Positions 1 through 5,978 are shown, numbered from the stretch's first letter. The stretch: DNA of 9,497 bases from Omnitrophica bacterium RBG_13_46_9 (GCA_001804045.1 MHFD01000084.1:1-9497); one strand, 5' to 3'. Notes: generated by a model not told the origin, from the letters alone. Made by a program: numbers and translations.

Positions 1-417
1 CATATCAGCGGTATAAAATCAGCCGCAAATATGGTAATAGAGATTTTGCCGCTACTTTGTTTTGCGTTTATAGTAGCTGGCATGGTCCAGGTTCTGTTGC
101 CTCACGAGCTATTGGCGAAATGGATAGGTAAGGAGTCGGGCCTGCGCGGAATACTTATAGGAACAGTTGCAGGCGGATTGGCGCCCGGAGGCCCTTATGT
201 CAGCTTACCCGTAGTCGCCGCGCTTTTGCGGTCCGGCGCCGGCATCGGAACGACAGTTGCATTCTTAACGGGCTGGTCGTTATGGGCGATAGGCAGGCTG
301 CCGATAGAGGTAGGTATATTGGGCTTAAGGTTTGCGTTAATACGTATCGCAAGCACGTTTTTCTTCCCGCCCATAGCGGGGTTGATAGCGCAGACATTTT
401 TTGGAGGCGCGAAATGA
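1..417 (+). CDS. YraQ/ArsP-type half-size permease, 5' end outside window
   Basis: The reading frame is open to the first base of the window (HISGIKSAAN precedes the first Met at 31), so the gene very probably starts upstream and this is its C-terminal part. It is hydrophobic throughout, with about four membrane segments, roughly residues 2-23, 41-62, 72-90 and 98-122 counted from Met31. The signature stretch GGPYVSLPVVAALLRSGAGI, followed by a conserved-looking segment ending GWSLWAIGRLP, resembles the DUF318/ArsP_1 predicted permease family (YraQ-like). Members are linked to metal or metalloid export, and half-size members are known. The stop TGA (415-417) overlaps the ATG of the next gene (414-416), so the two are translationally coupled. 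The family call is from motif memory. The substrate is unknown, although the ArsR-type regulator downstream hints at metal or metalloid handling. Confidence 0.82.
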   Translation, partial: HISGIKSAANMVIEILPLLCFAFIVAGMVQVLLPHELLAKWIGKESGLRGILIGTVAGGLAPGGPYVSLPVVAALLRSGAGIGTTVAFLTGWSLWAIGRLPIEVGILGLRFALIRIASTFFFPPIAGLIAQTFFGGAK

Positions 418-899
418 AATATAAGAAGACTCAACTAATAATGGTGTGGCTTCTTCCGATCATTGTGATAGGGGGTCTATTTAACGCGATGCTCGGATAT
501 CTGGTCGTAGCGATGATGGCTTTTTTTCTGACCCTTTCCTTTTTTAAAGGACGTTACTGGTGCTGGAATCTTTGCCCGAGAGGGGCTTTTTTGGATATTG
601 TGATGTCAAAATATAGCTTAAATAAACCGGTGCCTAAGGTTTTTGCAAAGCAATGGTTTCGCTGGATGATATTTGTACTTCTTATAAGTTTCGTGATTTT
701 ACGCATCTTTGGCACAGGCGGCAACGTCATTGCCATAGGGGCTGTTTTCGTGACAATGTGCCTGTTGACCACGGTTATCGCTGTTGTCTTGGGTATCGTG
801 ACAAGACACAGAGGCTGGTGCGCAATATGCCCTATGGGCACCCTGCAGGAACAGATAGGCAGGAGTTCCGCCAATAGGAAGACCTCCCCAACCTCGTAG
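414..899 (+). CDS. Membrane 4Fe-4S-type protein (NapH/NosR C-terminal-like), odd C-terminus
   Basis: ATG 414 is chosen over upstream in-frame codons because GGAGG lies at 403-407, six bases before it, and it forms the ATGA overlap with the permease. The 161-residue product has hydrophobic segments at about 9-43, 84-98 and 105-130. Two cysteine motifs sit at the membrane edge: C50-WNL-C54-P and C136-AI-C139-P, followed by MGTLQEQIG. This pairing is typical of polyferredoxin-like membrane proteins related to NapH/NosR/RdxA, which pass electrons across or along the membrane. No classical CxxCxxCxxxCP ferredoxin motif follows, so whether it holds a full cluster is unclear. Coupling to a permease suggests a redox-assisted transport or metal-handling unit (inference). 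The last residues, KTSPTS, and the TAG stop are encoded by the left arm of the palindrome at 882-944, so the native C-terminus may have been replaced. Confidence 0.78.
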   Translation: MKYKKTQLIMVWLLPIIVIGGLFNAMLGYLVVAMMAFFLTLSFFKGRYWCWNLCPRGAFLDIVMSKYSLNKPVPKVFAKQWFRWMIFVLLISFVILRIFGTGGNVIAIGAVFVTMCLLTTVIAVVLGIVTRHRGWCAICPMGTLQEQIGRSSANRKTSPTS

Positions 900-944
900 G
901 TTGGACGCAGGTTTTATAGGTCCAACCTACGAGGTTGGGGAGGT
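882..944. repeat. Perfect 25-bp inverted repeat with 13-nt loop
   Basis: Bases 882-906 are the exact reverse complement of 920-944. The arm contains CCAACCTCGTAGGTTGG, itself a near-palindrome. The spacer is 907-919. The arm overlaps the last six codons and the stop of the iron-sulfur protein gene. No T-run follows on the plus strand (TCCCGCGATAAAAAAAA comes next), so it is not a standard intrinsic terminator for plus-strand transcription. It looks like a dispersed REP- or MITE-like element, but it may still stabilise the mRNA 3' end. Confidence 0.9.
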
Positions 945-973
945 TCCCGCGATAAAAAAAATTCATTTTGCTC

Positions 974-1002
974 TTGACAAAGATTAAAAGTCGGTGTATA
1001 CT
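974..1002 (+). promoter_or_regulatory. Sigma-70 promoter of the ArsR-family gene
   Basis: TTGACA (974-979) and TATACT (997-1002) are separated by exactly 17 bases, with a purine start expected near 1009. The -35 is a perfect consensus match and the -10 matches at 5 of 6. The leader to the ATG at 1051 is about 40 nt and contains the motif TAAATATGT (1015-1023), which recurs upstream of hsp20. ArsR-type repressors usually bind their own promoter, so autoregulation is expected, but no clear operator palindrome is visible. Confidence 0.8.
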
Positions 1003-1050
1003 TATAGATGAATGTAAATATGTCTATGTGTCTGGCTAGGGGTGATTAAA

Positions 1051-1335
1051 ATGGAAGAAAGTTGTATAAACTTTTTCAGGGCCCTTTCGGATATAACCCG
1101 GCAGGAGATCCTTGAGCTCCTGGCGGAACATGAGAGATGCGTAAACGAACTGTGCCGGGAATTTGAAAATATGACTCAACCGACGATATCGCATCATCTG
1201 CAGATATTGAAACGCTGTGACCTTGTAAGGACTCACAGAAAAGGGAAGATGATTTATTATTCGATAAATAAAAAAGTCCTGCGAAATGGGTTTGAAGGAT
1301 TCATCGCAAGATTTGACATAGAGATACTGGAGTGA
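1051..1335 (+). CDS. ArsR-family metalloregulator (winged helix)
   Basis: ATG 1051 is preferred over the in-frame GTG at 1042 because AGGGGTGA (1038-1045) is a well-placed ribosome binding site for it. The 94-residue protein shows the full ArsR/SmtB winged-helix fold: an N-terminal helix, LSDITRQEILELL (12-24), the recognition helix TQPTISHHLQILKRCDLV (42-59), and the wing HRKGKMIYYSI (62-72). Family members are dimeric repressors that release DNA on binding a metal or metalloid. Cys30 and Cys35 (CVNELC) match the outer two cysteines of the ArsR CVCDLC site, the middle one being Asn32. Cys5 and Cys56 could supply a third ligand. A thiol-binding inducer (As(III), Sb(III), Cd or similar) is plausible but not proven. 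It follows the permease and iron-sulfur genes but has its own promoter. Confidence 0.92.
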   Translation: MEESCINFFRALSDITRQEILELLAEHERCVNELCREFENMTQPTISHHLQILKRCDLVRTHRKGKMIYYSINKKVLRNGFEGFIARFDIEILE

Positions 1336-1341
1336 TTTTTT

Positions 1342-1370
1342 TTGGCATATCATATAGAACCATTTAAATA
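1342..1370 (+). promoter_or_regulatory. Possible promoter of the hsp20-clpB block
   Basis: TTGGCA (1342-1347) and TAAATA (1365-1370) are 17 bases apart. The -35 is good (5 of 6) and the -10 is weak. The -10 lies inside an AT-rich imperfect palindrome at 1361-1392 (11 of 16 pairs match by hand alignment) that could be an operator. No CIRCE element (TTAGCACTC-N9-GAGTGCTAA) is present, so HrcA control is not supported. Confidence 0.35.
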
Positions 1371-1404
1371 TGTAAGTATATTTATATAAATGAGACAAGC
1401 CTGA

Positions 1405-1440
1405 CATCGGCTTTTGTGCTGTGTGGGCACGAGATCGATG
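1405..1440 (+). promoter_or_regulatory. Possible structured 5' leader of hsp20
   Basis: CATCG (1405-1409) pairs with CGATG (1436-1440), and inside it GTGC (1416-1419) pairs with GCAC (1427-1430), giving an interrupted stem in the roughly 100-nt leader of the small heat-shock gene. Leaders of such genes often act as RNA thermometers. I see no clear anti-Shine-Dalgarno pairing with GGAGGTG at 1467-1473, so a thermometer role is speculation. Confidence 0.22.
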
Positions 1441-1477
1441 GCGGGTCTAAAAGATGTCTCACAAACGGAGGTGTAAA

Positions 1478-1924
1478 ATGAAGTGCTTTCCTCTAAAGAA
1501 AAAAAACGGAGATCCTTTTCTTGCCGAGTTCGATTTCGGAAAGGCATTTGACAGTCTGCTAAACACGCCTTTCACTTTCGGATTGGCCAGGATCGAAGCT
1601 GCGCCGGCTATTGATGTCTACGAAAAGGGTGATAAGCTAATAGCAGAAGCGGAGATACCCGGGGCGAAACCCGAGGACCTCAAGCTTTCGGTGGAACGAA
1701 ATCTCCTGACGATCACAGGCGAAAAAAAAGAATCGGAGGAGACAAAGAAAAAGAATTATTATCACAGGGAAAGCTCCTATGGCGCGTTTCAGAGGGTCGT
1801 TGAATTGCCGTCCGAGGTGAAGGGCGAAGAAGCCAAGGCGACCTATAAGAACGGAGTGCTTAAGGTCGAGCTTCCGAAAGCCGAATCAGCCAAGAAAAAA
1901 GAGATAAAGATCAATATCGAGTAA
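1478..1924 (+). CDS. hsp20: Small heat-shock protein (Hsp20/alpha-crystallin)
   Basis: ATG 1478 is chosen over the in-frame ATG at 1454 because GGAGGTG lies directly before it. The 148-residue cytoplasmic protein has the usual family length. The N-terminal arm is about residues 1-41. The alpha-crystallin domain runs from about 42 to 134, with AIDVYEKGDKLIAEAEIPG at its start, YYHRESSYGAFQRVVELP in the middle and the hallmark GVLKVELPK at 126-134. The tail EIKINIE carries the I-x-I motif that docks on neighbouring subunits in the oligomer. It acts as an ATP-independent holdase that keeps unfolding clients in a state that ClpB and DnaK can recover. The clpB gene 84 bases downstream supports this role. 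A repeat array lies between the two genes, so cotranscription is likely but not certain. Confidence 0.96.
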   Translation: MKCFPLKKKNGDPFLAEFDFGKAFDSLLNTPFTFGLARIEAAPAIDVYEKGDKLIAEAEIPGAKPEDLKLSVERNLLTITGEKKESEETKKKNYYHRESSYGAFQRVVELPSEVKGEEAKATYKNGVLKVELPKAESAKKKEIKINIE

Positions 1925-1938
1925 ATGCAAAAGTCTTA

Positions 1939-1989
1939 GAAACCAGAAACCGGTAACCGGTATTATTCTTTCTGGTTTCTGGTTTCAGG
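1939..1989. repeat. Inverted arrays of a 7-bp repeat between hsp20 and clpB
   Basis: The left array reads GAAACCA, GAAACCG, GTAACCG (1939-1959) and the right array TTTCTGG, TTTCTGG, TTTCAGG (1969-1989). The right unit is the reverse complement of a rotated left unit, so bases 1939-1951 and 1974-1986 form a perfect 13-bp stem. No T-run follows, so strong termination before clpB is not indicated. Confidence 0.85.
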
Positions 1990-2008
1990 ACTAAAGGGAG
2001 TGATAAAT

Positions 2009-4594
2009 ATGAGATTCGATAAATTTACCATAAAAGCGCAGAACGCGATTGAGGAGGCGGTTAATATAGCACGCGACTATTCTCATCAGGAAGCAAAGGC
2101 GGAACACCTTCTGTCAGCGCTTCTTAAGCAGGAGAATGGCATCGGAGGGGCTATTTTTAATAGATTGGGAGTGTCTCTTTTGTCTTTCAATAAAGAACTG
2201 GAAAATATACTTTCAGAAGGAAATAAGATCGAGGGAGAAACGGCGCAGGTATATTTTTCAAATGACCTGCATAATATATTAAGAACGGCCAAGAAAGAAT
2301 CGGATTCTATTAAAGACGAGTACGTTTCAAGCGAACACCTATTACTTGCTATTACCAATACCAAGAGCGGGGAAACCGCTGAATTACTAAAGAGGTATGG
2401 CATTACGAGGGACGGTATTCTTAAAGTTTTAAAGGATGTAAGGGGCGTCCACAGTGCCCAGGACCAGAACGCGGAAGAAAAATACAGAGCCCTGGAAAAG
2501 TATTCTAGGGACCTGACGGACCTTGCCAGGCAGGAAAAACTCGACCCTGTCATAGGCAGGGATGATGAGATAAGAAGGGTAATACAGGTCCTTTCAAGAA
2601 GAACAAAGAATAACCCTGTGCTTATAGGCGAGGCCGGAACAGGAAAAACAGCGATTGCCGAAGGGCTGGCCCGCAGGATAGCAAATCATGATGTGCCTGC
2701 GTCCCTTAAAGATAAGAGGGTCGTGGCGCTTGACCTGGGCTCTCTTGTAGCCGGCTCAAAATTCAGGGGAGAATTTGAAGAGCGCCTTAAGGCGGTGCTT
2801 CATGAAATCGAAAAGTCGGACGGACAGATAATACTCTTCATAGATGAGCTTCATACTTTAGTTGGAGCCGGAGGTGCGGAGGGAGCGATAGACGCCTCAA
2901 ACATGTTAAAACCCGCGCTTGCCAGAGGGGAGCTACGCTGCATCGGCGCTACGACTCTCGATGAATACAGAAAACACGTGGAGAAGGATAAGGCCCTCGA
3001 GAGAAGGTTCCAGCCGATTTTTGTCGGTGAACCTAGTGTTGAAGACACGATTTCTATACTGAGGGGGCTTAAGGAAAGATATGAGGTTTATCACGGCATA
3101 CGCATAAAGGATAGCGCGCTTGTGGCGGCAGCGGTGTTGTCAAATAGATATATCTCTGACAGGCATATGCCCGATAAAGCGATAGACCTTGTCGATGAGG
3201 CTGCGTCAAAACTTAAGATAGAAATAGACAGTTTACCTACGGATATTGATGAGATCGAAAGAAAACTTACGAGACTGGAAATAGAGAAGCAGGCTCTTAA
3301 GAAAGAGAAGGACGCTTCTTCCGCGGAGAGGCTCCTGAAAATAGAGAAAGAGGCGGCATCGCTGAAAGAGCAGTACACATCCATGAAAACGAGATGGAAG
3401 AACGAAAAAGGTGTCATAGAAAATATACGAAGGATAAAAGAGGAGATAGAGCGCCTTAAGCTAGAGGAGTCCCGCCTGGAACGGGAAGGAAGTCTCGACA
3501 GGGTCGCGGAGATACGATATGGAAAATTGGTGGAACTGGATAAGAAGCTTGACACCGAGAATGATAAACTGACAAAACTGCAGAACGGACATCAGATATT
3601 AAAAGAGGAAGTCGGCGAGGAGAATATAGCCGAGGTCGTATCCAAGTGGACAGGTATCCCCGTTTCCAGACTCATGCAGGGCGAAATAGAGAAGCTTGTC
3701 TCCATGGAAGAGATCCTAAAAGAGAAGGTGGTGGGGCAGGACGAAGCGGTAGGGCTTGTTTCCAACGCTATAAGACGCTCGAGAAGCGGCCTTCAGGACC
3801 CGAAGAGGCCGATAGGTTCCTTCATCTTTATCGGTCCTACGGGCGTAGGAAAGACATATCTGGCGAAAAACCTGGCAGCGTTCTTATTTGACGACGAACG
3901 CGCCCTTATCCGTATCGATATGTCAGAGTATATGGAGAAACACTCGGTGAGCCGTCTAATAGGCGCGCCGCCCGGTTATGTCGGTTATGACGAAGGTGGG
4001 CAACTGACGGAAGCGGTGAGACGCAGGCCGTATACGGTGGTTCTTTTTGACGAGATCGAAAAGGCCCACCCCGATGTCTTTAATGTCCTTCTGCAGATCC
4101 TTGACGATGGCCGCTTGACGGACGGGCAGGGCCGAGTTGTCAATTTTAAAAACACAATTATTATAATGACATCCAATATAGGAAGTCATATAATACAGGA
4201 AATAGATGACGAGAAGCGCATTAAGGATGAGATCCAGGCTCTTTTAAAGAAGGGCTTTAAGCCGGAATTTTTAAATCGCGTCGACGAGATAATCATCTTC
4301 AATAAATTGAAAGAAATCGACATCGAGAAGATAGCGGATATCCAGTTAAAAGAGCTGCAAGGGCGGTTAGACGAAAAGTCCATAAAGGTATCTGTTACAA
4401 AAAAAGCGAAATCAGAACTTGTAAAAGAAGGGTTTGACCCCTCGTTTGGAGCCAGGCCCCTTAAGAGGATTATTCAGAGAAAACTTTACGATAATATAGC
4501 CCTGAAGCTCCTTAAAGGAGAGCTCAAGGAAAAATCGTCCATCGATATAGATCACGAAGGAAAAACCGACGAGTTTATCGTAGTCACGAGGTAA
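2009..4594 (+). CDS. clpB: ClpB protein disaggregase (Hsp100 AAA+ ATPase)
   Basis: ATG 2009 follows AGGGAG (1995-2000) with suitable spacing and gives the typical ClpB start MRFDKFTIKAQ. An in-frame GTG at 2000 is less likely. The 861 residues match the family length. The Clp N-domain spans about 1-145. AAA+ module 1 has Walker A GEAGTGKT at 207-214, Walker B IILFIDE at 274-280, pore loop KFRG near 251-254 and arginine fingers near 332-333. A charged coiled-coil middle domain covers about 405-525 and distinguishes ClpB from ClpA and ClpC. AAA+ module 2 has Walker A GPTGVGKT at 609-616, pore loop GYVG near 656-659 and Walker B VVLFDE at 677-682. A C-terminal D2 small domain carries FGARPLKR. 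It threads aggregated proteins through a hexameric pore together with DnaK/DnaJ. There is no ClpP-binding loop motif. Residue 617 is Tyr where Glu is common, probably harmless. Confidence 0.98.
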   Translation: MRFDKFTIKAQNAIEEAVNIARDYSHQEAKAEHLLSALLKQENGIGGAIFNRLGVSLLSFNKELENILSEGNKIEGETAQVYFSNDLHNILRTAKKESDSIKDEYVSSEHLLLAITNTKSGETAELLKRYGITRDGILKVLKDVRGVHSAQDQNAEEKYRALEKYSRDLTDLARQEKLDPVIGRDDEIRRVIQVLSRRTKNNPVLIGEAGTGKTAIAEGLARRIANHDVPASLKDKRVVALDLGSLVAGSKFRGEFEERLKAVLHEIEKSDGQIILFIDELHTLVGAGGAEGAIDASNMLKPALARGELRCIGATTLDEYRKHVEKDKALERRFQPIFVGEPSVEDTISILRGLKERYEVYHGIRIKDSALVAAAVLSNRYISDRHMPDKAIDLVDEAASKLKIEIDSLPTDIDEIERKLTRLEIEKQALKKEKDASSAERLLKIEKEAASLKEQYTSMKTRWKNEKGVIENIRRIKEEIERLKLEESRLEREGSLDRVAEIRYGKLVELDKKLDTENDKLTKLQNGHQILKEEVGEENIAEVVSKWTGIPVSRLMQGEIEKLVSMEEILKEKVVGQDEAVGLVSNAIRRSRSGLQDPKRPIGSFIFIGPTGVGKTYLAKNLAAFLFDDERALIRIDMSEYMEKHSVSRLIGAPPGYVGYDEGGQLTEAVRRRPYTVVLFDEIEKAHPDVFNVLLQILDDGRLTDGQGRVVNFKNTIIIMTSNIGSHIIQEIDDEKRIKDEIQALLKKGFKPEFLNRVDEIIIFNKLKEIDIEKIADIQLKELQGRLDEKSIKVSVTKKAKSELVKEGFDPSFGARPLKRIIQRKLYDNIALKLLKGELKEKSSIDIDHEGKTDEFIVVTR

Positions 4595-4600
4595 CAGGCC

Positions 4601-5257
4601 ATGTCAAACAAAGATTATTATAAAATACTGGGTGTTTCGGAAAATGCGGGCATAGACGAGATAAAAAAGGCCTATCGGAATCTCGCTTTAAAGTATCATC
4701 CCGATAGAAACCCGGGCAACAAAAAAGAGGCCGAGGAGCGTTTCAAGGAGATAGGCGAGGCCTATTATGTATTGGGCAATGAGAAGAGGCGCGCCGAATA
4801 CGACGCTTTCAGGAAAGGATACGGATACGGGGAGGGCGGCGAGTTCACCGGCGCTCAAGGTTTTGATTTCGATGAGATCCTTAAGCGTTTTTCGGGATCC
4901 GCAAGAAGGGGCCGCGCGCGCAGGACCACTTTCAAAGATGATATATTCGAGGACATTTTCAGCGTCTTTCAGAATATGGGCGATAATGGAGTCCACACCG
5001 AATATATCCATAGAGGCAATGGCTTAGGCGGCAATTATTCTAACATAATGGAACACACGGATATAAACGCGACACTTGCCATTCCTGCCGGCGTGGCAAA
5101 GACAGGAGGAGAGGTCCTTTTCAGGCATGACGGGAAAAAGATCACCCTCAGGATCAAGCCGGATACGCGTTCCGGGCAAAAGTTAAGGATAAGGGGGCAG
5201 GGGAAAGTATGCTCTTCTTGCGGACACGCGGGCGATTTAATCGTAACGATAAAATGA
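4601..5257 (+). CDS. Short J-domain co-chaperone (CbpA/DnaJ-like, one C-terminal domain)
   Basis: ATG 4601 lies six bases after the clpB stop, with GAGGT (4588-4592) inside the clpB end as ribosome binding site, so it is in the clpB operon. The 218-residue product starts with a complete J domain (about 3-70: DYYKILGV, KAYRNLALKYHPD with HPD at 33-35). A glycine- and arginine-rich linker follows (about 71-115), then a single substrate-binding C-terminal domain (about 152-218) ending GDLIVTIK. The four CxxCxGxG zinc repeats of DnaJ and the second C-terminal and dimerisation domains of DnaJ (about 375 aa) and CbpA (about 306 aa) are missing. One CSSC pair (Cys204, Cys207) sits in the loop before the last strand. 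The HPD should stimulate a DnaK ATPase. The protein ends exactly at a domain strand and no continuation is seen in other frames, so it is probably a genuine short form and not a frameshift. Confidence 0.92.
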   Translation: MSNKDYYKILGVSENAGIDEIKKAYRNLALKYHPDRNPGNKKEAEERFKEIGEAYYVLGNEKRRAEYDAFRKGYGYGEGGEFTGAQGFDFDEILKRFSGSARRGRARRTTFKDDIFEDIFSVFQNMGDNGVHTEYIHRGNGLGGNYSNIMEHTDINATLAIPAGVAKTGGEVLFRHDGKKITLRIKPDTRSGQKLRIRGQGKVCSSCGHAGDLIVTIK

Positions 5258-5479
5258 GGAACGTTGTATCAGCTCAATAATTAGGTAACTATTTAAGATA
5301 TGCTAAATCCTTCCCGCACTTTATTCCGGACGTCACGATCTTCCGTGCAAGGAGCCGGCTATTTCGTCAGCAATATGTTTATTAATTTCTTTATGGAAAG
5401 ATGATGTGGATTTTTCAAGATTTTATTGTTTTCGGAAGCGGCTATGTATGGAGGGGGCAGCCTTTAACTTGTATTTTAA
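5258..5479. other. Gene-free stretch with possible decayed coding remnants
   Basis: No convincing gene, terminator or promoter was found between the J-protein stop and the TnpB relic. On the minus strand, 5422-5333 stays open for 29 codons with protein-like composition (KEINKHIADEIAGSLHGRS) but no start codon, and could be a relic of an older gene. On the plus strand just before 5480, YGGGSL and LVF are separated by stop codons and may be further decayed TnpB sequence. Neither is identified. Confidence 0.3.
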
Positions 5480-5626
5480 GCGAGTGTCGAACCGTCTGGA
5501 AGCAGAGTTGGAGAAGGAATCTCTCCGGCTTCTTTCATCTCATATCTTTTACCCATGAACCAGAAAGCCACGCCTGTAAGGGCGCGGATGAATGGCTTTC
5601 GGTTCAGGGTTCCGCTCCACCGATAG
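5480..5626 (+). pseudogene. Relic of the C-terminal end of a TnpB-type protein
   Basis: A 48-codon frame with no start, preceded in frame by TAA, reads ASVEPSGSRVGEGISPASF and then PMNQKATPVRAR. TnpB proteins of IS200/IS605 elements often end in a glycine- and serine-rich tail followed by a (M)NQEA or KQEA motif, with the DNA running straight into the structured right end of the element. All of these appear here in the right order. The RuvC nuclease core and the zinc finger (CxxC..CxxC) are absent, so this is only the last fragment of a transposon-encoded RNA-guided nuclease. The identification rests on recognising the tail and the hairpins, not on a long alignment. Confidence 0.55.
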
Positions 5627-5678
5627 AGCGGAACCCTGTAAAAAGAGAAGCCACCGCTGTAAGGCGGTGGAGCTTCAC
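5557..5678 (+). mobile_element. IS200/IS605-type right end with three hairpins (omega-RNA-like)
   Basis: Three stems follow each other. Bases 5557-5570 pair with 5593-5605 (GAACC, bulged A, GAAAGCCA with TGGCTTTC, GGTTC), enclosing a small CGCC/GGCG hairpin. Bases 5605-5617 pair perfectly with 5626-5638 (13 bp, arm core GGGTTCCGCTC, 8-nt loop). CCACCGC (5651-5657) pairs with GCGGTGG (5664-5670). The last segment, GAAGCCACCGCTGTAAGG continuing to GGAGCTTCAC at 5678, has the form of an IS605-type right end: a subterminal hairpin followed by TTCAC. In intact elements this region forms the scaffold of the TnpB guide RNA (omega RNA). No left end or tnpA is visible here. The element is truncated and presumably inactive. 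Confidence 0.6.
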
Positions 5679-5715
5679 ATTCTCTTACAACATCAATGTA
5701 TAGCGGGCATTGCAT
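5679..5715 (-). pseudogene. 5' fragment of a small minus-strand gene cut by the TnpB element
   Basis: Reading the minus strand, AAAGGAGG (5727-5720) lies four bases before ATG (5715-5713), and the frame gives MQCPLYIDVVRE before the sequence enters the right-end hairpin of the mobile element. The strong ribosome binding site and the CPLY opening look like a small cysteine-containing protein of the kind seen in environmental genomes. A TATAAC -10 (5739-5734) with a weak -35 would place transcription start close by. The 79-codon frame continues to 5476 only by reading backwards through the hairpins and the TnpB tail, so it is not a real full-length gene. The family is not firmly recognised. Confidence 0.5.
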
Positions 5716-5734
5716 AATGCCTCCTTTTTATTTG

Positions 5735-5848
5735 TTATACCATTAATATTCCAAAATCGTAATGTTTAACCTGAATCTTAAAAGAAACTTTTCCTTTCTC
5801 GCGTCTTCCCTTTAACCACTCATCTATTCCCGCTTCCTCTTGTATTTC
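5735..5848 (-). pseudogene. Possible start-less coding remnant upstream of the small gene
   Basis: On the minus strand a 37-codon frame with protein-like composition (EEAGIDEWLKGRREKGKV, then SFKIQVKHYDFGILMV) ends in TAA 20 bases before the ATG at 5715. It is preceded in frame by TAG and TAA, and no start codon exists except near its end. It could be a decayed gene once cotranscribed with the small CPLY gene, or chance. I do not recognise it. Confidence 0.22.
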
Positions 5849-5940
5849 CTATGTATCTGTTTAGTTTTAGCTGTTCAGAAAACGCTGAAAATTAAAGCAG
5901 CAAGACTAAAAAATAAACGCCGTATAATATCAAGAAAACC

Positions 5941-5969
5941 TTGAGGTCGTTTGCTTTTAGGGTTATAAT
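5941..5969 (+). promoter_or_regulatory. Promoter of uppP giving a near-leaderless transcript
   Basis: TTGAGG (5941-5946) and a perfect TATAAT (5964-5969) are 17 bases apart. The expected start is near 5976, only about three bases before the first ATG (5979) and nine before the second (5985). No Shine-Dalgarno sequence lies between. The stretch 5849-5940 before it is pyrimidine-rich on the plus strand and AT-rich, with no other feature. Confidence 0.75.
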
Positions 5970-5978
5970 CTACCTACT

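Noticed and set aside
882..944. Intrinsic terminator
   Set aside because: Long perfect stem, but no T-run on the plus-strand 3' side; the A-run there would suit only the minus strand, where it precedes the stem rather than follows it.
1036..1407. 123-codon minus-strand frame opposite the regulator gene
   Set aside because: It is a shadow of the ArsR-family gene, whose full domain and promoter are on the plus strand.
1336..1477. CIRCE/HrcA operator or RNA thermometer upstream of hsp20
   Set aside because: No CIRCE inverted repeat is present. A stem exists at 1405-1440, but no sequence clearly masks the ribosome binding site, so a thermometer is not claimed.
5480..5678. Diversity-generating retroelement variable region with downstream hairpins
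   Set aside because: No reverse transcriptase, template repeat or matching variable repeat is seen. TnpB right-end structure explains the hairpins better.
5401..5703. 100-codon plus-strand frame
   Set aside because: No ribosome binding site. It crosses all three hairpins in a different frame from the TnpB tail and resembles no protein family.
5476..5715. 79-codon minus-strand frame with a good ribosome binding site
   Set aside because: Only the first 12 or so codons look native. The rest reads backwards through the mobile-element hairpins and TnpB tail, so it is annotated as a truncated relic.
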